A stretch of 64,000 bases of DNA from Pseudomonas psychrophila (GTDB lineage: Bacteria; Pseudomonadota; Gammaproteobacteria; Pseudomonadales; Pseudomonadaceae), in the NCBI RefSeq assembly GCF_001043005.1, contig NZ_JYKZ01000007.1, positions 124,001 to 188,000 of the forward strand, in the 5' to 3' direction. The notes under the pieces were generated by a model, which did no database searches, was not told the origin of the DNA, and was given only the letters and a program-made list of their open reading frames with translations. The position numbers were made by a program, and so were the translations under genes. This document shows positions 8,776 through 17,670 of this stretch, in pieces. Positions within the stretch are counted from its first letter, which is position 1. The number at the start of each line of letters is the position of its first letter.

Positions 8776-10226
8776 GCCGTTTGCTCCACAAAGGAGCAGC
8801 GAAGAATCTGCTCCTCGCTTAGTTGGCTGCGTGGCAGGTCAAGGACTGCCTGACCATCACGAAACACATAGATGTGGTCACAGTAATCGAGCTCCTCCAA
8901 CTCGGTGGTGTACCAGATGAAGGTGCGCCCTTTGGCCGCCTCCTGAGCGATGATCGAGTACACCTCGCGCTTGGTGCCGACATCAACGCCACGCATGGGA
9001 TCATCCATCAGGATCAGATCGCTGCGCGATGCTAATGCGCGGGCGAACAGTGCTTTTTGCTGATTACCGCCCGACAGCGAAAGAATGGGGTTGCGCATAT
9101 CCGGGGTGCGGATTCCCATGCGTTTTTGCCATTCTTCGGCCAAGGCATGCTCTGCGTCCGGATCGATCAGGGCACCGCGTTTCAAATGGGCCAACGAACT
9201 GATCGTGATGTTCTCGGCGATAGACCACATCGCAAACACACCGTCATTTTGTCGATCCCCGGCCACTAGCGCGGCGCCCTGCCCGCTGGCAATACATTGA
9301 CGCAGTATCTGAATGAGTAACTGGCTTTGGCCATGTCCTGCCAGCCCTGTGAGACCGACGATTTCGCCTGGATGCGCATTGACTGTCATTGCATTGGCTT
9401 GACGGGCCGGACGTTGAGTCACGACGGGAGAACCATGGGCGCGTCGCGAGACAAAAACGTGCTGTTCGCAAGCCGCCTTTGCGGCGCTCCCCATGCATTC
9501 CACCAGGGACGCGTGGGTAAAATTCGCCGCGGGGCGAATCTCTACCACACGTCCGTCACGCATCACGGTAATGCGGTCACAGGTGTCCAGCATCTCCCCA
9601 AGAATGTGGCTAATCAGCACGATGCTGCCGCCAGTGCAGACAAAGCGCCGGACAAATTGCAGGAGTTGTTCGGCAACCCGTGAATCCAGAGAAGACGTGG
9701 GTTCATCGAGGATCACCAAGTCCAGGCGCTCATCCACACGCACGAATGCACGGGCAATTTCGACCATCTGGCGTTTGCCGATCGGCAGCTGCGCAACGAT
9801 GTCGTCGCCACGAATATCATGGCCCGGAAAAATCTGATCAAGACTGGCTTCGATCAATGCCTTGGCTTTACGTCGCCAGCCCCAGCCACGAATAGCCGGT
9901 GACATCAGCCGAGTGTTTTCGGCCACGCTGAGGTTGGGGCACAACGACAGTTCCTGAAACACACAGCGAATCCCGTGCTGGCGTGCCATCTGCACGCCAT
10001 AGCTGGAGCGTACTTCCTGGTCGCCGACCAGCAGTGCACCGCAGTCGGCAAAAAGAGTGCCGGCCAAAACCTGCATCAGGGTGGATTTACCCGCGCCGTT
10101 ATGGCCGATCAACCCCAAGCACTCTCCGGCCTGAACACTCAGGTCGACGTCACTCAGGGCACGAACAGCGCCAAACGATTTGCCGACACCTTGGAAGGTT
10201 ACCAGCGCTCGTTGAAAGTCAGACAT
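8772..10226 (-). CDS. Sugar ABC transporter ATP-binding protein, RbsA/XylG type
   Basis: 484 residues from the ATG at 10226, which has GAGGAAAA just upstream. A longer frame reaching 10277 would lack that site. Two nucleotide-binding domains are present. The first has Walker A GHNGAGKST near residue 42 and Walker B LVILDEPTSSLD. The second has the usual degenerate Walker A (LAGHGQSQLL) but a good LSGGNQQK signature and LILMDDPMRGVD. One active and one degenerate site is normal for this family. It powers import by the two permeases that follow. The binding-protein gene lies 47 bp upstream. Confidence 0.9.
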   Translation of the reverse strand: MSDFQRALVTFQGVGKSFGAVRALSDVDLSVQAGECLGLIGHNGAGKSTLMQVLAGTLFADCGALLVGDQEVRSSYGVQMARQHGIRCVFQELSLCPNLSVAENTRLMSPAIRGWGWRRKAKALIEASLDQIFPGHDIRGDDIVAQLPIGKRQMVEIARAFVRVDERLDLVILDEPTSSLDSRVAEQLLQFVRRFVCTGGSIVLISHILGEMLDTCDRITVMRDGRVVEIRPAANFTHASLVECMGSAAKAACEQHVFVSRRAHGSPVVTQRPARQANAMTVNAHPGEIVGLTGLAGHGQSQLLIQILRQCIASGQGAALVAGDRQNDGVFAMWSIAENITISSLAHLKRGALIDPDAEHALAEEWQKRMGIRTPDMRNPILSLSGGNQQKALFARALASRSDLILMDDPMRGVDVGTKREVYSIIAQEAAKGRTFIWYTTELEELDYCDHIYVFRDGQAVLDLPRSQLSEEQILRCSFVEQTA

Positions 10227-10273
10227 GACATTTTCCTCGGCATTGCCGCGCACATAGACGCGGCACACGCTGG

Positions 10274-11296
10274 TCAATGAGCGGATGGGCTTGTCAGAGT
10301 GGCGACGTCATCGACGCTATAGACCTGACTGACAATCCCGCCCTTCTCAAGGCCCTTGAGTGCAGGCTCCAGTGAGTCCTGAGTCACGCTGACTGCTGGC
10401 GACAACAAGTCATGGGGCATTTGCTTGCCATCAAGCAATTGCTGGGCTACCCAGAACGCCAGACTGGAGATGCTCGGAGCGCTGGAAATCGAAAAGCTCT
10501 CGTAGCCGTTGGCGTCTTTCTGCTTCTTCCACCACGACAACTCTTCCTCGCGATTACCAAAGATAATCGTCGGCGTCGGGCGTCCAGCGGACATGAACGC
10601 CTGAGCCGCGCCGTAACCGTCATCCCCTTGGGTCACCAAGGCATCAATATTTGGCAGGCTAGGCAAAATACCCGCCACCGCTTTCTGCGCGGCAGTCTGT
10701 GACCAGTTACCGTTGACCGAACCAACGATTTTCAGGTTGGGATACTTTTGCGCACCCGCAACGATCCCGGAATGGATCTGCTCATCCACCGAGACGCCTG
10801 CCAGCCCGCGAATCTCCAGTATGTTTGCACCATTCGGGAAGCGTTTGGCCAGATAATCCATCTGGTCAAGACCGCTTTGTTTAAAGTCCATGGAGATGCG
10901 ATAGGCACAGGGTTCGGTGACGATGCCATCGAAGGACACGACGATAATGCCCGCATCGCAGGCCTGCTTGACGGCACCATTTAGAGCGGTCGGCGACGCT
11001 GCGTTGATGACGATGGCGCTGTAACCCTGAAGGATGAGGTTCTGGATTTGTGCCGCTTGCTCGGTGGCCTGATTTTCACCGGTTGTGAAGGCGTCTGCAG
11101 AAGCGATAACGCCTTTTTTCACAGCGTCGTCGGTGGTTTGCTTCCAGCTGCCAAGCATATTCTGACGCCAGGAATTACCCGCGTAGTTATTGGACAAGGC
11201 GATGGTTTTATCGGCCGTATCGGCCTGCACCTGCATGAAGGGAGAAAGCAACAGCGCGCTTGATAGAAACAGGCATCGCAACGGGCGAATTTTCAT
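10274..11296 (-). CDS. Periplasmic sugar-binding protein of the ABC importer
   Basis: 340 residues from the ATG at 11296, chosen because it begins a clear Sec signal peptide (Lys/Arg, then CLFLSSALLLSPFMQVQA). An in-frame start at 11392 would put 32 charged residues before it. The mature part is a type-1 periplasmic binding protein fold: IQNLILQGYSAIVINAASPTALNG, VVSFDGIVTEPC, ALVTQGDDGYGAAQA. It captures the sugar in the periplasm and is the first gene of the five-gene operon. A divergent two-component system starts 276 bp away and may read the same ligand. Confidence 0.9.
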   Translation of the reverse strand: MKIRPLRCLFLSSALLLSPFMQVQADTADKTIALSNNYAGNSWRQNMLGSWKQTTDDAVKKGVIASADAFTTGENQATEQAAQIQNLILQGYSAIVINAASPTALNGAVKQACDAGIIVVSFDGIVTEPCAYRISMDFKQSGLDQMDYLAKRFPNGANILEIRGLAGVSVDEQIHSGIVAGAQKYPNLKIVGSVNGNWSQTAAQKAVAGILPSLPNIDALVTQGDDGYGAAQAFMSAGRPTPTIIFGNREEELSWWKKQKDANGYESFSISSAPSISSLAFWVAQQLLDGKQMPHDLLSPAVSVTQDSLEPALKGLEKGGIVSQVYSVDDVATLTSPSAH

Positions 11297-11419
11297 GGAT
11301 TGACCTTTGTTATTGTTTTTGGGGTTCGGGCGGCTCAATGGATGCGTGCTCACCGTTTTACGCAAGTTCGATTTCAGTCTGCGCCGTCTCACTGCCAGCG
11401 TCTGCGCACATCAATGCAG

Positions 11420-11451
11420 ATATGCGGCGCGACACCGCACCAAATATGCGG
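11420..11451. promoter_or_regulatory. Pair of direct repeats in the ABC operon / two-component intergenic region
   Basis: ATATGCGG occurs at 11420-11427 and again at 11444-11451, 24 bp apart, in the 276-bp divergent spacer. Tandem half-sites like this could bind the adjacent LuxR-type response regulator. The repeat is seen; the role is a guess. Nothing else distinct was recognised in this spacer. Confidence 0.25.
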
Positions 11452-11572
11452 GATCACGCAATTTGCCTGCGAGCCTTCGCAATTCTTCAATCAGGTCACC
11501 TGATCGCCCGCGCAGAGGGATGCCCGCGATCATTGATAGCGGGTATGGTAGGGCTACAAAAATAAAAGGTGC

Positions 11573-12835
11573 ATGACCGTGAAACGACCCAGCATCCATG
11601 CGGAGGATGTCCTCCATCACTTTCTCGGCATCTCCAGGGCCCTCGCGGGTCAGTTGGACTTCCAGTCGATGATCGACGCAATTTCCGAGGAAATTCGCAT
11701 TATCCTGCCCCATGATCACCTGGACGTCAGCTTGCTGTTGCTGGATGGAGAAAACCATCTGCATGCTTATGAAACGGGGTTACACACCGCATGGAGCAAC
11801 TTTGCCAATCACCCGCTGCCGATCGTGGAAAGTCCGATCCGTGCCCTGCTGTTGGGAGAGGAACCGTACATCCTCAGTAAAGACGCTACGACTGACCCCC
11901 GCTATCAGTTTGCCGGCGCGTTCAACACGCCCATTTTCGATGCGGAACTGCGTAGCAGACTTCACGTGCCGTTGCGGGCGCGAGGTGAAATTATCGGGGC
12001 ATTGAGCTGTTCCAAACATGCAGCCGATTACTACACCCTGGAAGACGTGCACCATACCCAGCATGTCGCCGATCTGCTGGCGTCCTACCTCTACGCACTA
12101 CGCCAGACCGATCAAGCAAAAAGACTGGCGATCGCCGAAACCCAGATTCGCGCCCGAGAAGAGGGCTTGCGCCTGGGGGCCCTGCGCTTGACCGAGGAGC
12201 TGGAAAACGAACGGCAGCGCATTGGCATGGATTTACACGACCAGACGCTGGCCGACATGACGCGCCTGCACCGCCGGATCGCTCGCCTGATGACTGTGGA
12301 TACGCTGTCGGGTAATGACCTGAAACCCGTCAGTGACGCGTTGCACGAGAGCATGCAGGAGCTGCGCCTTATCATTGATGCGGTCAAACCCACAGTGCTC
12401 CAGCTTTTCGGCCTGGAAGAAGGCGTAGAGGATTTGTTGTTGCGCAGTGTGCGCAACAGTGGCCTGAGCATTGCCACTTGCCTGCGTGACACCACAGGCG
12501 GGTTAGCAAACAAGCTTGCAGAGCCGCAGAAAATTGCCCTGTTCCGCATCATCCAGGAAGCGGTTAACAACGCTATCAAACACGCATATCCGGATTCCAT
12601 CGACATCGAGATCAGCCGGGCCGGGAACCGCCTGCAGCTTTCCATCGTCGATGATGGCCTGGGACTTGACCGGGATAATCTGCTGAACTGCGGCGGTATA
12701 CAGAACATGAAAATCCGCGCTCGCTTGCTCAACGCCCAACTGCAGATCGAGACCGGTCCGCAAGGCAAGGGAACACACGTCTGTATAAGTCTGCCCCTGC
12801 CCGTCCCTCACATTGAACCGGAGCAAACCGTTTGA
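11573..12835 (+). CDS. GAF-domain sensor histidine kinase (HisKA_3 type)
   Basis: 420 residues with no membrane segment. A GAF domain occupies roughly residues 20-175. The dimerisation/phosphoacceptor region follows, with ERQRIGMDLHDQTLADM giving the phospho-acceptor His222 in the HDQ motif typical of NarL-type kinases. The HATPase_c domain runs to the end (FRIIQEAVNNAIKHAYP as N box, DDGLGLD as G1, GKGTH). It is likely a cytoplasmic sensor of a small molecule bound by the GAF domain. The stop overlaps the response-regulator start (TGATG), so kinase and regulator are co-translated. Divergent from the sugar importer, it may control it. Confidence 0.88.
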   Translation: MTVKRPSIHAEDVLHHFLGISRALAGQLDFQSMIDAISEEIRIILPHDHLDVSLLLLDGENHLHAYETGLHTAWSNFANHPLPIVESPIRALLLGEEPYILSKDATTDPRYQFAGAFNTPIFDAELRSRLHVPLRARGEIIGALSCSKHAADYYTLEDVHHTQHVADLLASYLYALRQTDQAKRLAIAETQIRAREEGLRLGALRLTEELENERQRIGMDLHDQTLADMTRLHRRIARLMTVDTLSGNDLKPVSDALHESMQELRLIIDAVKPTVLQLFGLEEGVEDLLLRSVRNSGLSIATCLRDTTGGLANKLAEPQKIALFRIIQEAVNNAIKHAYPDSIDIEISRAGNRLQLSIVDDGLGLDRDNLLNCGGIQNMKIRARLLNAQLQIETGPQGKGTHVCISLPLPVPHIEPEQTV

Positions 12836-13593
12836 TGGATGTCTTGTTGATTGAAGATGACCCCGTTCATCGCGCATTTCTCAAGGAAGTTATAGAACTG
12901 GCGCTGCCTGAATGCACCCGGTTGCTGGAAGCCGAGGACGGGCTGGCAGGAGAGCGTCTGGCCCATGAGTATGGCGTCACGGCGGTGGTCATGGATCTGC
13001 AGATGCCTAGACGCACCGGGGTCGAGGCTGCCAAGACGATCTGGCGAGACCGGCCCGATACATCGATTCTGTTCTGGTCCAATTATGCTGATGAAGCCTA
13101 TGTGCGAGGCATCTCGCGTATCGTTCCTGAGGGTGCGGCTTACGGCTATGTGCTCAAGACCGCCTCGGAGGAGCGCTTGCGCCTTGCGCTGCGCAGTCTT
13201 TTCATTGAGCAACAATGCGTCATTGATCGCGAGATACGCGGCGTGCAGCAAAAGTCGCAAGACCAGGTGCTTGGCCTGACGGACACAGAGTATGAAGTCC
13301 TGCAAGACATCGCTTTGGGACTTACAGACCGTGCCATAGCCAGTCGACGCTGCCTTTCATTGCGCAGCGTCCAAAATCGATTGCAGCAGTTGTACGAAAA
13401 GCTCGGTGTCTATCAACCGACCGATGGCCATCTGGGTAGCTATACATACAATCTCAGAGCCCGTGCGGTCAGCATCGCATTGATGCGAAAGTTGCTTAAT
13501 CGCAATGCGATGGAACAAGCCGAAACGGAATTACAACAATGGCTCAGCGATCCCCGGCACGTCTACCAAATGCCTGCCCGCCACTCTTCCTGA
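12835..13593 (+). CDS. Response regulator with receiver and LuxR/NarL-type HTH
   Basis: 252 residues from the ATG at 12835, which shares one base with the kinase stop. A TTG one codon upstream is the only longer choice. The receiver domain starts MDVLLIEDD (acidic pocket) and has the phospho-acceptor Asp in VVMDLQMP near residue 52 and the conserved Lys in YVLKTASEE. The HTH follows at about residues 150-200 (LTDTEYEVLQDIALGLTDRAIA). A C-terminal extension of about 45 residues has no recognised domain. Partner of the GAF kinase; target promoters are unknown, and the importer operon next door is the obvious candidate. Confidence 0.88.
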   Translation: MDVLLIEDDPVHRAFLKEVIELALPECTRLLEAEDGLAGERLAHEYGVTAVVMDLQMPRRTGVEAAKTIWRDRPDTSILFWSNYADEAYVRGISRIVPEGAAYGYVLKTASEERLRLALRSLFIEQQCVIDREIRGVQQKSQDQVLGLTDTEYEVLQDIALGLTDRAIASRRCLSLRSVQNRLQQLYEKLGVYQPTDGHLGSYTYNLRARAVSIALMRKLLNRNAMEQAETELQQWLSDPRHVYQMPARHSS

Positions 13594-13841
13594 GGGGTTT
13601 TCCGGCTGAGTCCTGAGGCCGGATTGCACACCGGATCAGGGGCTCAACCTCTCTGCCTTGGTTGAGAACCATTGCATTGATGACTTTGATTTGGCTGGGC
13701 AGCCAAAGTGATCCCCCGTGGTTTGTCAGGTGCCACCGAGTGGCCCGGTTAACCCAGCGCACTTTTCATTCATCATCGCTCTGACTGACCTGCGCCTGGT
13801 TGGTTTTTTATGGCTTTGCTCGCGGTCATTGAGAAGTATGC

Positions 13842-14243
13842 TCATTGGGCGTGCTGCCATTTTTTGTAGACGAATTCGAGGCTGTACCCATCCGGATCCA
13901 GCACATTGGCAGCGTAGTAGTCAGGGTCGTAGTGCAAGCGTGCGCCAGGCAGGCCGTTGTCGACCGCTCCCTGGTGCATGGCAGCGGCATAGGCTGCATC
14001 AACTTCAGCCTTGCTGTTCGCGACAAAACCTACATGTACCGCGCGCCCTTCGACAGCACCTTCACGTAACCATAAAAACATCCGGCCATTGGCACCGAAG
14101 CCTTTTAGGTCCGGATGTTCCGGTGGCCCGTCCTTGCCGTCGTAATCCAGGCGTGCGGTGATTCCTAGCGGGGTCAGGGCCGCTTCGTAGAAACGGATGG
14201 ACCGTGGGATATCGCTCACGGACAAAAAGATATGATCCAGCAT
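13842..14243 (-). CDS. VOC-family (glyoxalase/dioxygenase fold) protein
   Basis: 133 residues, a single-module vicinal-oxygen-chelate protein. It opens MLDHIFLSVSDIPRS with the first metal-ligand His at position 4 and ends with NVLDPDGYSLEFV carrying the distal Glu. It resembles small lactoylglutathione-lyase-like proteins of unknown substrate. It starts 17 bp after the stop of the SDR gene on the same strand, so the pair is one operon. It may detoxify or isomerise a product of the reductase. The 248-bp spacer after the response regulator (13594-13841) holds only a small TTGGCTG/CAGCCAA hairpin at 13691-13706. Confidence 0.75.
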   Translation of the reverse strand: MLDHIFLSVSDIPRSIRFYEAALTPLGITARLDYDGKDGPPEHPDLKGFGANGRMFLWLREGAVEGRAVHVGFVANSKAEVDAAYAAAMHQGAVDNGLPGARLHYDPDYYAANVLDPDGYSLEFVYKKWQHAQ

Positions 14244-14260
14244 GGCAAAATCCTCAGTAT

Positions 14261-15004
14261 TCAGATGTTGTAGCCGCCGGAAACTTCAAGAGTCTGGGCA
14301 TTGATCCAGGCGCCCTCTTCTGACAGCAACATGGCGATGACACGCGCGACGTCTTCCGGCTCGCCGACCCGGCCGAGTGCCGTTTGCGCCGCCAACATCG
14401 CCTCGAACTCATCGTTCAGTCCGCCTCCCAATTCGGTGCGGATGGCGCCGGGTGATACGGCGTTGGCCCGTATGCGCCGCTCGCCGAACTCTTTGGCCAT
14501 GTAACGGGTAAGCACTTCGAGACCGCCCTTGAACGCCGCATAAGGTGCCACACCCGCGGTGGCGACGCGGGTGGTGGCACTGGTCAGGTTGACGATACTG
14601 GCGTTCTGCGCGAGAAGTGGCAGTAGGGTTTGGGTCAGGAAAAACGGCCCTTTGAGGTGCACGTTGAACAGGTCATCGAACTGCCCCTCGGTGACAGTTT
14701 CCAAGGGATTGAACAGACCGTAGCCGGCGTTGTTAACCAGGCCACTCAGGGTGGTGGCATCCCAGGTGTTCCGTAAAGTCAGCTCCACTGACTGCCGAAA
14801 CGCCTCGAAGCTGCCAACATCGGCTACGTCGAGTTTGAGAGCGACAGCCTTGCCGCCGACACGCTCGATACGTCTCACGACTGTGGCTGCAGCCTGGGGA
14901 TTAGCGTTGTAGGTCAGGATGACTCCCATACCGCGCAGAGCAATGTGCTCGGCGGCACTGGCACCGATTCCACGGCTGCCACCGGTAATGACGATTACGC
15001 TCAT
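14261..15004 (-). CDS. SDR-family oxidoreductase (copy 1 of an SDR/AraC pair)
   Basis: 247 residues of classical short-chain dehydrogenase. The NAD(P) site is TGGSRGIG at residues 7-14, the structural motif is NNAG, and the catalytic Tyr and Lys are in YAAFK. The C-terminus ends in the family's VSGGYNI. The Arg-containing glycine motif fits NADP(H). It forms an operon with the VOC protein and is divergent from an AraC regulator. The same arrangement with related proteins recurs at 60177-62004. Substrate unknown; small carbonyl compounds are usual for such regulator-linked SDRs. Confidence 0.85.
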   Translation of the reverse strand: MSVIVITGGSRGIGASAAEHIALRGMGVILTYNANPQAAATVVRRIERVGGKAVALKLDVADVGSFEAFRQSVELTLRNTWDATTLSGLVNNAGYGLFNPLETVTEGQFDDLFNVHLKGPFFLTQTLLPLLAQNASIVNLTSATTRVATAGVAPYAAFKGGLEVLTRYMAKEFGERRIRANAVSPGAIRTELGGGLNDEFEAMLAAQTALGRVGEPEDVARVIAMLLSEEGAWINAQTLEVSGGYNI

Positions 15005-15133
15005 CTGATGTTCCTCTGTGGTTTATATGTGCCCCCACAGTACTCATCACGATCGCCAGGGTCGTACCCATTCCTACTCCAAATCTGCCTGTTTCTACTT
15101 TTTGCTTGCAAGGCGCCGGGTTCTACCATCAGC

Positions 15134-16027
15134 ATGCCAGGCATGGATAATCAACTTGATGAACTCCGGTCGCTCGCGGCCAAGGCTGAAAATCGCCGGA
15201 CCGAAACGGGTATCCCCCGAGTTGCCATGGTTCAGGGAAAAATCCCCGAGCATATGTTGGCGGCGGTCTATGACCCGATGATCAATGTGATTCTGCAAGG
15301 CAGCAAGAGCATGACCGTGGGAGACCAAACGCTTCGGTATGACCCTGCCACCTATTTTGTCATGTCCATTGATTTGCCAGCGGTGGGGGCTGTGCATCCT
15401 GGGGTATCCGGAGAACCTTACTTGGCAGTTAGTCTGACTCTTGACCCGATTGTGCTGTCGACGCTATTTGCCGACCTGCCTAAACCTGCCGGCCGCGTTG
15501 AGCACCGTCTTGGGTTTTGCGTAGCGCCAGTCACAACCGACCTGATGGATGCCTGGGTTCGAATGTTGCGCTTGATGGGCGACCCCGACGCCATAGCAGC
15601 CCTGGCCCCGGTGTATGAGCGAGAAATTATCTTCCGCGTGCTCCAAGGCCCCCATGGCTGGATGTTGCGAGAGATCGCGGCACCGGATACGGCAATGGCT
15701 CGAATCAACATGGCGATCCAATGGATCCGCCGTGACTTCGCGCAGCCCATTGGCGTGGACCGCTTGGCGGAACGGGCATCAATGAGTGTTTCGGCATTTC
15801 ACCGCCACTTCAAGGCAGTCACCAGTCTGAGCCCTTTGCAGTATCAAAAACGGGTTCGCCTGCTCCAGGCCAGAACACTGATGGTGGCCAATGCCAAGAG
15901 CGTCATGGCGGCGGCCTTCGAGGTCGGTTATGAAAGTGCGACGCAATTCAGTAGGGATTATGCGCGGGTGTTCGGGCTTCCTCCTGCACAAGATGCCGGG
16001 AGAATCCTCGGGAAACGAGGGCCCTAA
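15134..16027 (+). CDS. AraC-family regulator (AraC_N type, copy 1)
   Basis: 297 residues from the ATG at 15134; the ATG at 15143 is also possible. Further upstream the frame encodes low-complexity sequence antisense to the SDR gene. The N-terminal half is the cupin-like AraC_N domain (ILQGSKSMTVGDQTLRYDP, FVMSIDLPAVG). The C-terminal ~100 residues carry two HTH motifs (RLAERASMSVSAFHRHFKAV and VGYESATQFSRDYARVFG). It probably activates the divergent SDR-VOC operon. The spacer holds CTGTGG-N13-CCACAG at 15016-15040. The 3' end runs straight into the truncated sfnG remnant. Similar throughout to the regulator at 61093-62004. Confidence 0.85.
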   Translation: MPGMDNQLDELRSLAAKAENRRTETGIPRVAMVQGKIPEHMLAAVYDPMINVILQGSKSMTVGDQTLRYDPATYFVMSIDLPAVGAVHPGVSGEPYLAVSLTLDPIVLSTLFADLPKPAGRVEHRLGFCVAPVTTDLMDAWVRMLRLMGDPDAIAALAPVYEREIIFRVLQGPHGWMLREIAAPDTAMARINMAIQWIRRDFAQPIGVDRLAERASMSVSAFHRHFKAVTSLSPLQYQKRVRLLQARTLMVANAKSVMAAAFEVGYESATQFSRDYARVFGLPPAQDAGRILGKRGP

Positions 16028-16049
16028 GACGCTAGCCAGCGGAACTTCA

Positions 16050-16573
16050 AGTTTGAGCGTGAAGTCATGGAAGCGGTAGAAGTCGCCATGAAAACTGAAG
16101 TTGTCCTGGGTCCAAATGCCCTTGAGCGCCTGGATGAACTCTTCCGAGCGACGATAGCGCTCATCGTGTTCCAGCCAAGGCTCGCCAATGGCCCGAAACT
16201 CGTCCTTGAACCAGCCCGACAGGATATTGACCGCGACCCGCCCGTTGGTGAACTGGTCGATGGTGGCCAGCTGTTTGGCCGCCAGCACCGGACTCCAGGG
16301 CCCAGGCAGGATGGCAGCGATCACTTTGAGCTTCTCGGTGGCGGCCAACAGAGCGTGGCTGATGGTCACCGACTCATGCTGATTTTCGGCGCCATAACCG
16401 GCTGTAAAAAGGATCTGTGACAAGGCGTACTCGAATCCGGCCTTTTCGGCGATTTGCGCCAGCTTGCGGTTGTAATCGATGTCCCAGCTGGTGCGTTGTT
16501 CGATCTTGCTGATCACAAGTCTCCCGCTGACGTTGGGAACCCAGTAGGCAAACTTGATATTGTCCTGACTCAT
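16050..16573 (-). pseudogene. sfnG: Truncated sfnG (FMNH2-dependent dimethyl-sulfone monooxygenase), 5' half only
   Basis: From the ATG at 16573 the translation matches SfnG-type flavin monooxygenases closely: KFAYWVPNVSGRLVISKIEQ, VIAAILPGPWSPVLAAKQL, NILSGWFKDEF, ERYRRSEEFI. Similarity stops abruptly after about 175 residues at FHDFTLK, where the family (about 360 residues) should continue. Beyond this point the frame is only the antisense of the AraC gene. So the 3' half has been lost and the breakpoint lies within ~25 bp of the AraC stop. In life SfnG converts dimethyl sulfone to methanesulfinate in sulfur scavenging; this copy cannot. It marks a past deletion or insertion of the SDR/AraC block. 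Confidence 0.82.
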
Positions 16574-17022
16574 TGCCCGCCCTCGTGGTGACAGAGGCCA
16601 CCGCGGCACCTGCACAAGGACTGGAGTAGCAACCGTGCCACTTCTATATATCGATTTAAATCAATGGCTTATAACTTTTATGAGGCGCCAGAGTGTCGCC
16701 CACCGGGCAGATTGTTAATCAACTGTTTCGCTGACAACAGTTGCCTCTCTTTCCGTTCCCTACGCCGCCCCAGACGGATGTTTCTACCCGGCATTCCCAG
16801 GGTATTTACAACACCCGTTTAGGTGTACAGCCTTCAACTGCGCACCACCGGTTATTTCCTGTCCAAGCACCCTGCTCGCTAATCATAAGTACTGAAGTGC
16901 CACTGTCTCACTCAGGTGGACAGTTAATCGTTTTTCAGGTGCTTTTTCGTCGCTGATCAGAACATTAATCTGAACTCATCGCTGAACGACATCCACCAGC
17001 CACTTCGAAAAAGGACTCCACC
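16574..17022. other. 449-bp gene-free spacer between the sfnG remnant and ycaC
   Basis: No convincing coding frame. It contains an AT-rich segment (TATATATCGATTTAAAT near 16646-16662), probably the old sfnG promoter. Next to it on the minus strand is TGGCACG followed by TTGC, which resembles a sigma-54 site but with wrong spacing. The AAAAAGGA upstream of 17023 is the ycaC ribosome site. Confidence 0.5.
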
Positions 17023-17649
17023 ATGACTAACGCAACCTACAACCGCCTGAACAAAGACGACGCCGTAGTTCTGCTGGTCGACCACCAGACAGGCTTGATC
17101 TCTCTGGTGCAAGACTTCACGCCCAATGAGTTCAAAAACAATGTGCTGGCCCTGGCTGACGTCGCGAAATTCTTCGAATTGCCTACCATCCTCACCACCA
17201 GTTTTGAACAAGGCCCCAACGGCCCGCTGGTACCCGAACTCAAGGAGATGTTCCCCGACGCGCCGTACATCGCTCGACCTGGCCAGATCAACGCCTGGGA
17301 CAACGAAGACTTCGTCAAGGCGATCAAGGCAACGGGCCGCAAGCAACTGATCATCGCCGGTGTGGTAACAGATGTTTGTGTAGCGTTTCCAACGTTGTCG
17401 GCACTGGCTGAAGGGTTTGACGTGTTCGTGGTAACTGACTCTTCGGGGACGTTCAACACCACGGTGCAACAGGCATCCTGGAACCGCATGAGCCAGGCTG
17501 GCGCCCAGATGATGAACTGGTTCTCGGTAGCGTGTGAGCTGCAACGCGATTGGCGCAACGACATTGAAGGCCTGGGCAACCTGCTGTCTCAGCGTATTCC
17601 CAACTACCGGAACCTGATGAACAGTTATTCAGCCCTGACGGCTCGCTGA
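17023..17649 (+). CDS. ycaC: YcaC-type isochorismatase-fold hydrolase
   Basis: 208 residues, exactly the length of enterobacterial YcaC. Near-identical blocks include VLLVDHQTGLISLVQD, LPTILTTSFEQGPNGPLVPEL and PGQINAWDNEDFVKAI. The cysteine-hydrolase triad is visible: Asp in LLVDHQ, Lys in ATGRKQLIIAGVV, and Cys in VVTDVCVAFP near residue 118. The true substrate of YcaC is still unknown; the protein forms octameric rings. It is monocistronic here with a GGACT-type ribosome site upstream, and is followed by a REP element. Orthology confident, reaction not. Confidence 0.93.
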   Translation: MTNATYNRLNKDDAVVLLVDHQTGLISLVQDFTPNEFKNNVLALADVAKFFELPTILTTSFEQGPNGPLVPELKEMFPDAPYIARPGQINAWDNEDFVKAIKATGRKQLIIAGVVTDVCVAFPTLSALAEGFDVFVVTDSSGTFNTTVQQASWNRMSQAGAQMMNWFSVACELQRDWRNDIEGLGNLLSQRIPNYRNLMNSYSALTAR

Positions 17650-17670
17650 AAACCGGCATAGCGTTCACGG

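Noticed and set aside
15779..16049. 3' continuation of the sfnG reading frame as part of a full flavin monooxygenase
   Set aside because: After about residue 175 of SfnG the frame only reads the antisense strand of the AraC gene and has no similarity to the family.
16625..16645. Sigma-54 promoter for the sfnG remnant (TGGCACG...TTGC on the minus strand)
   Set aside because: TTGC follows TGGCACG after one base instead of four, so the GG-GC spacing is wrong.
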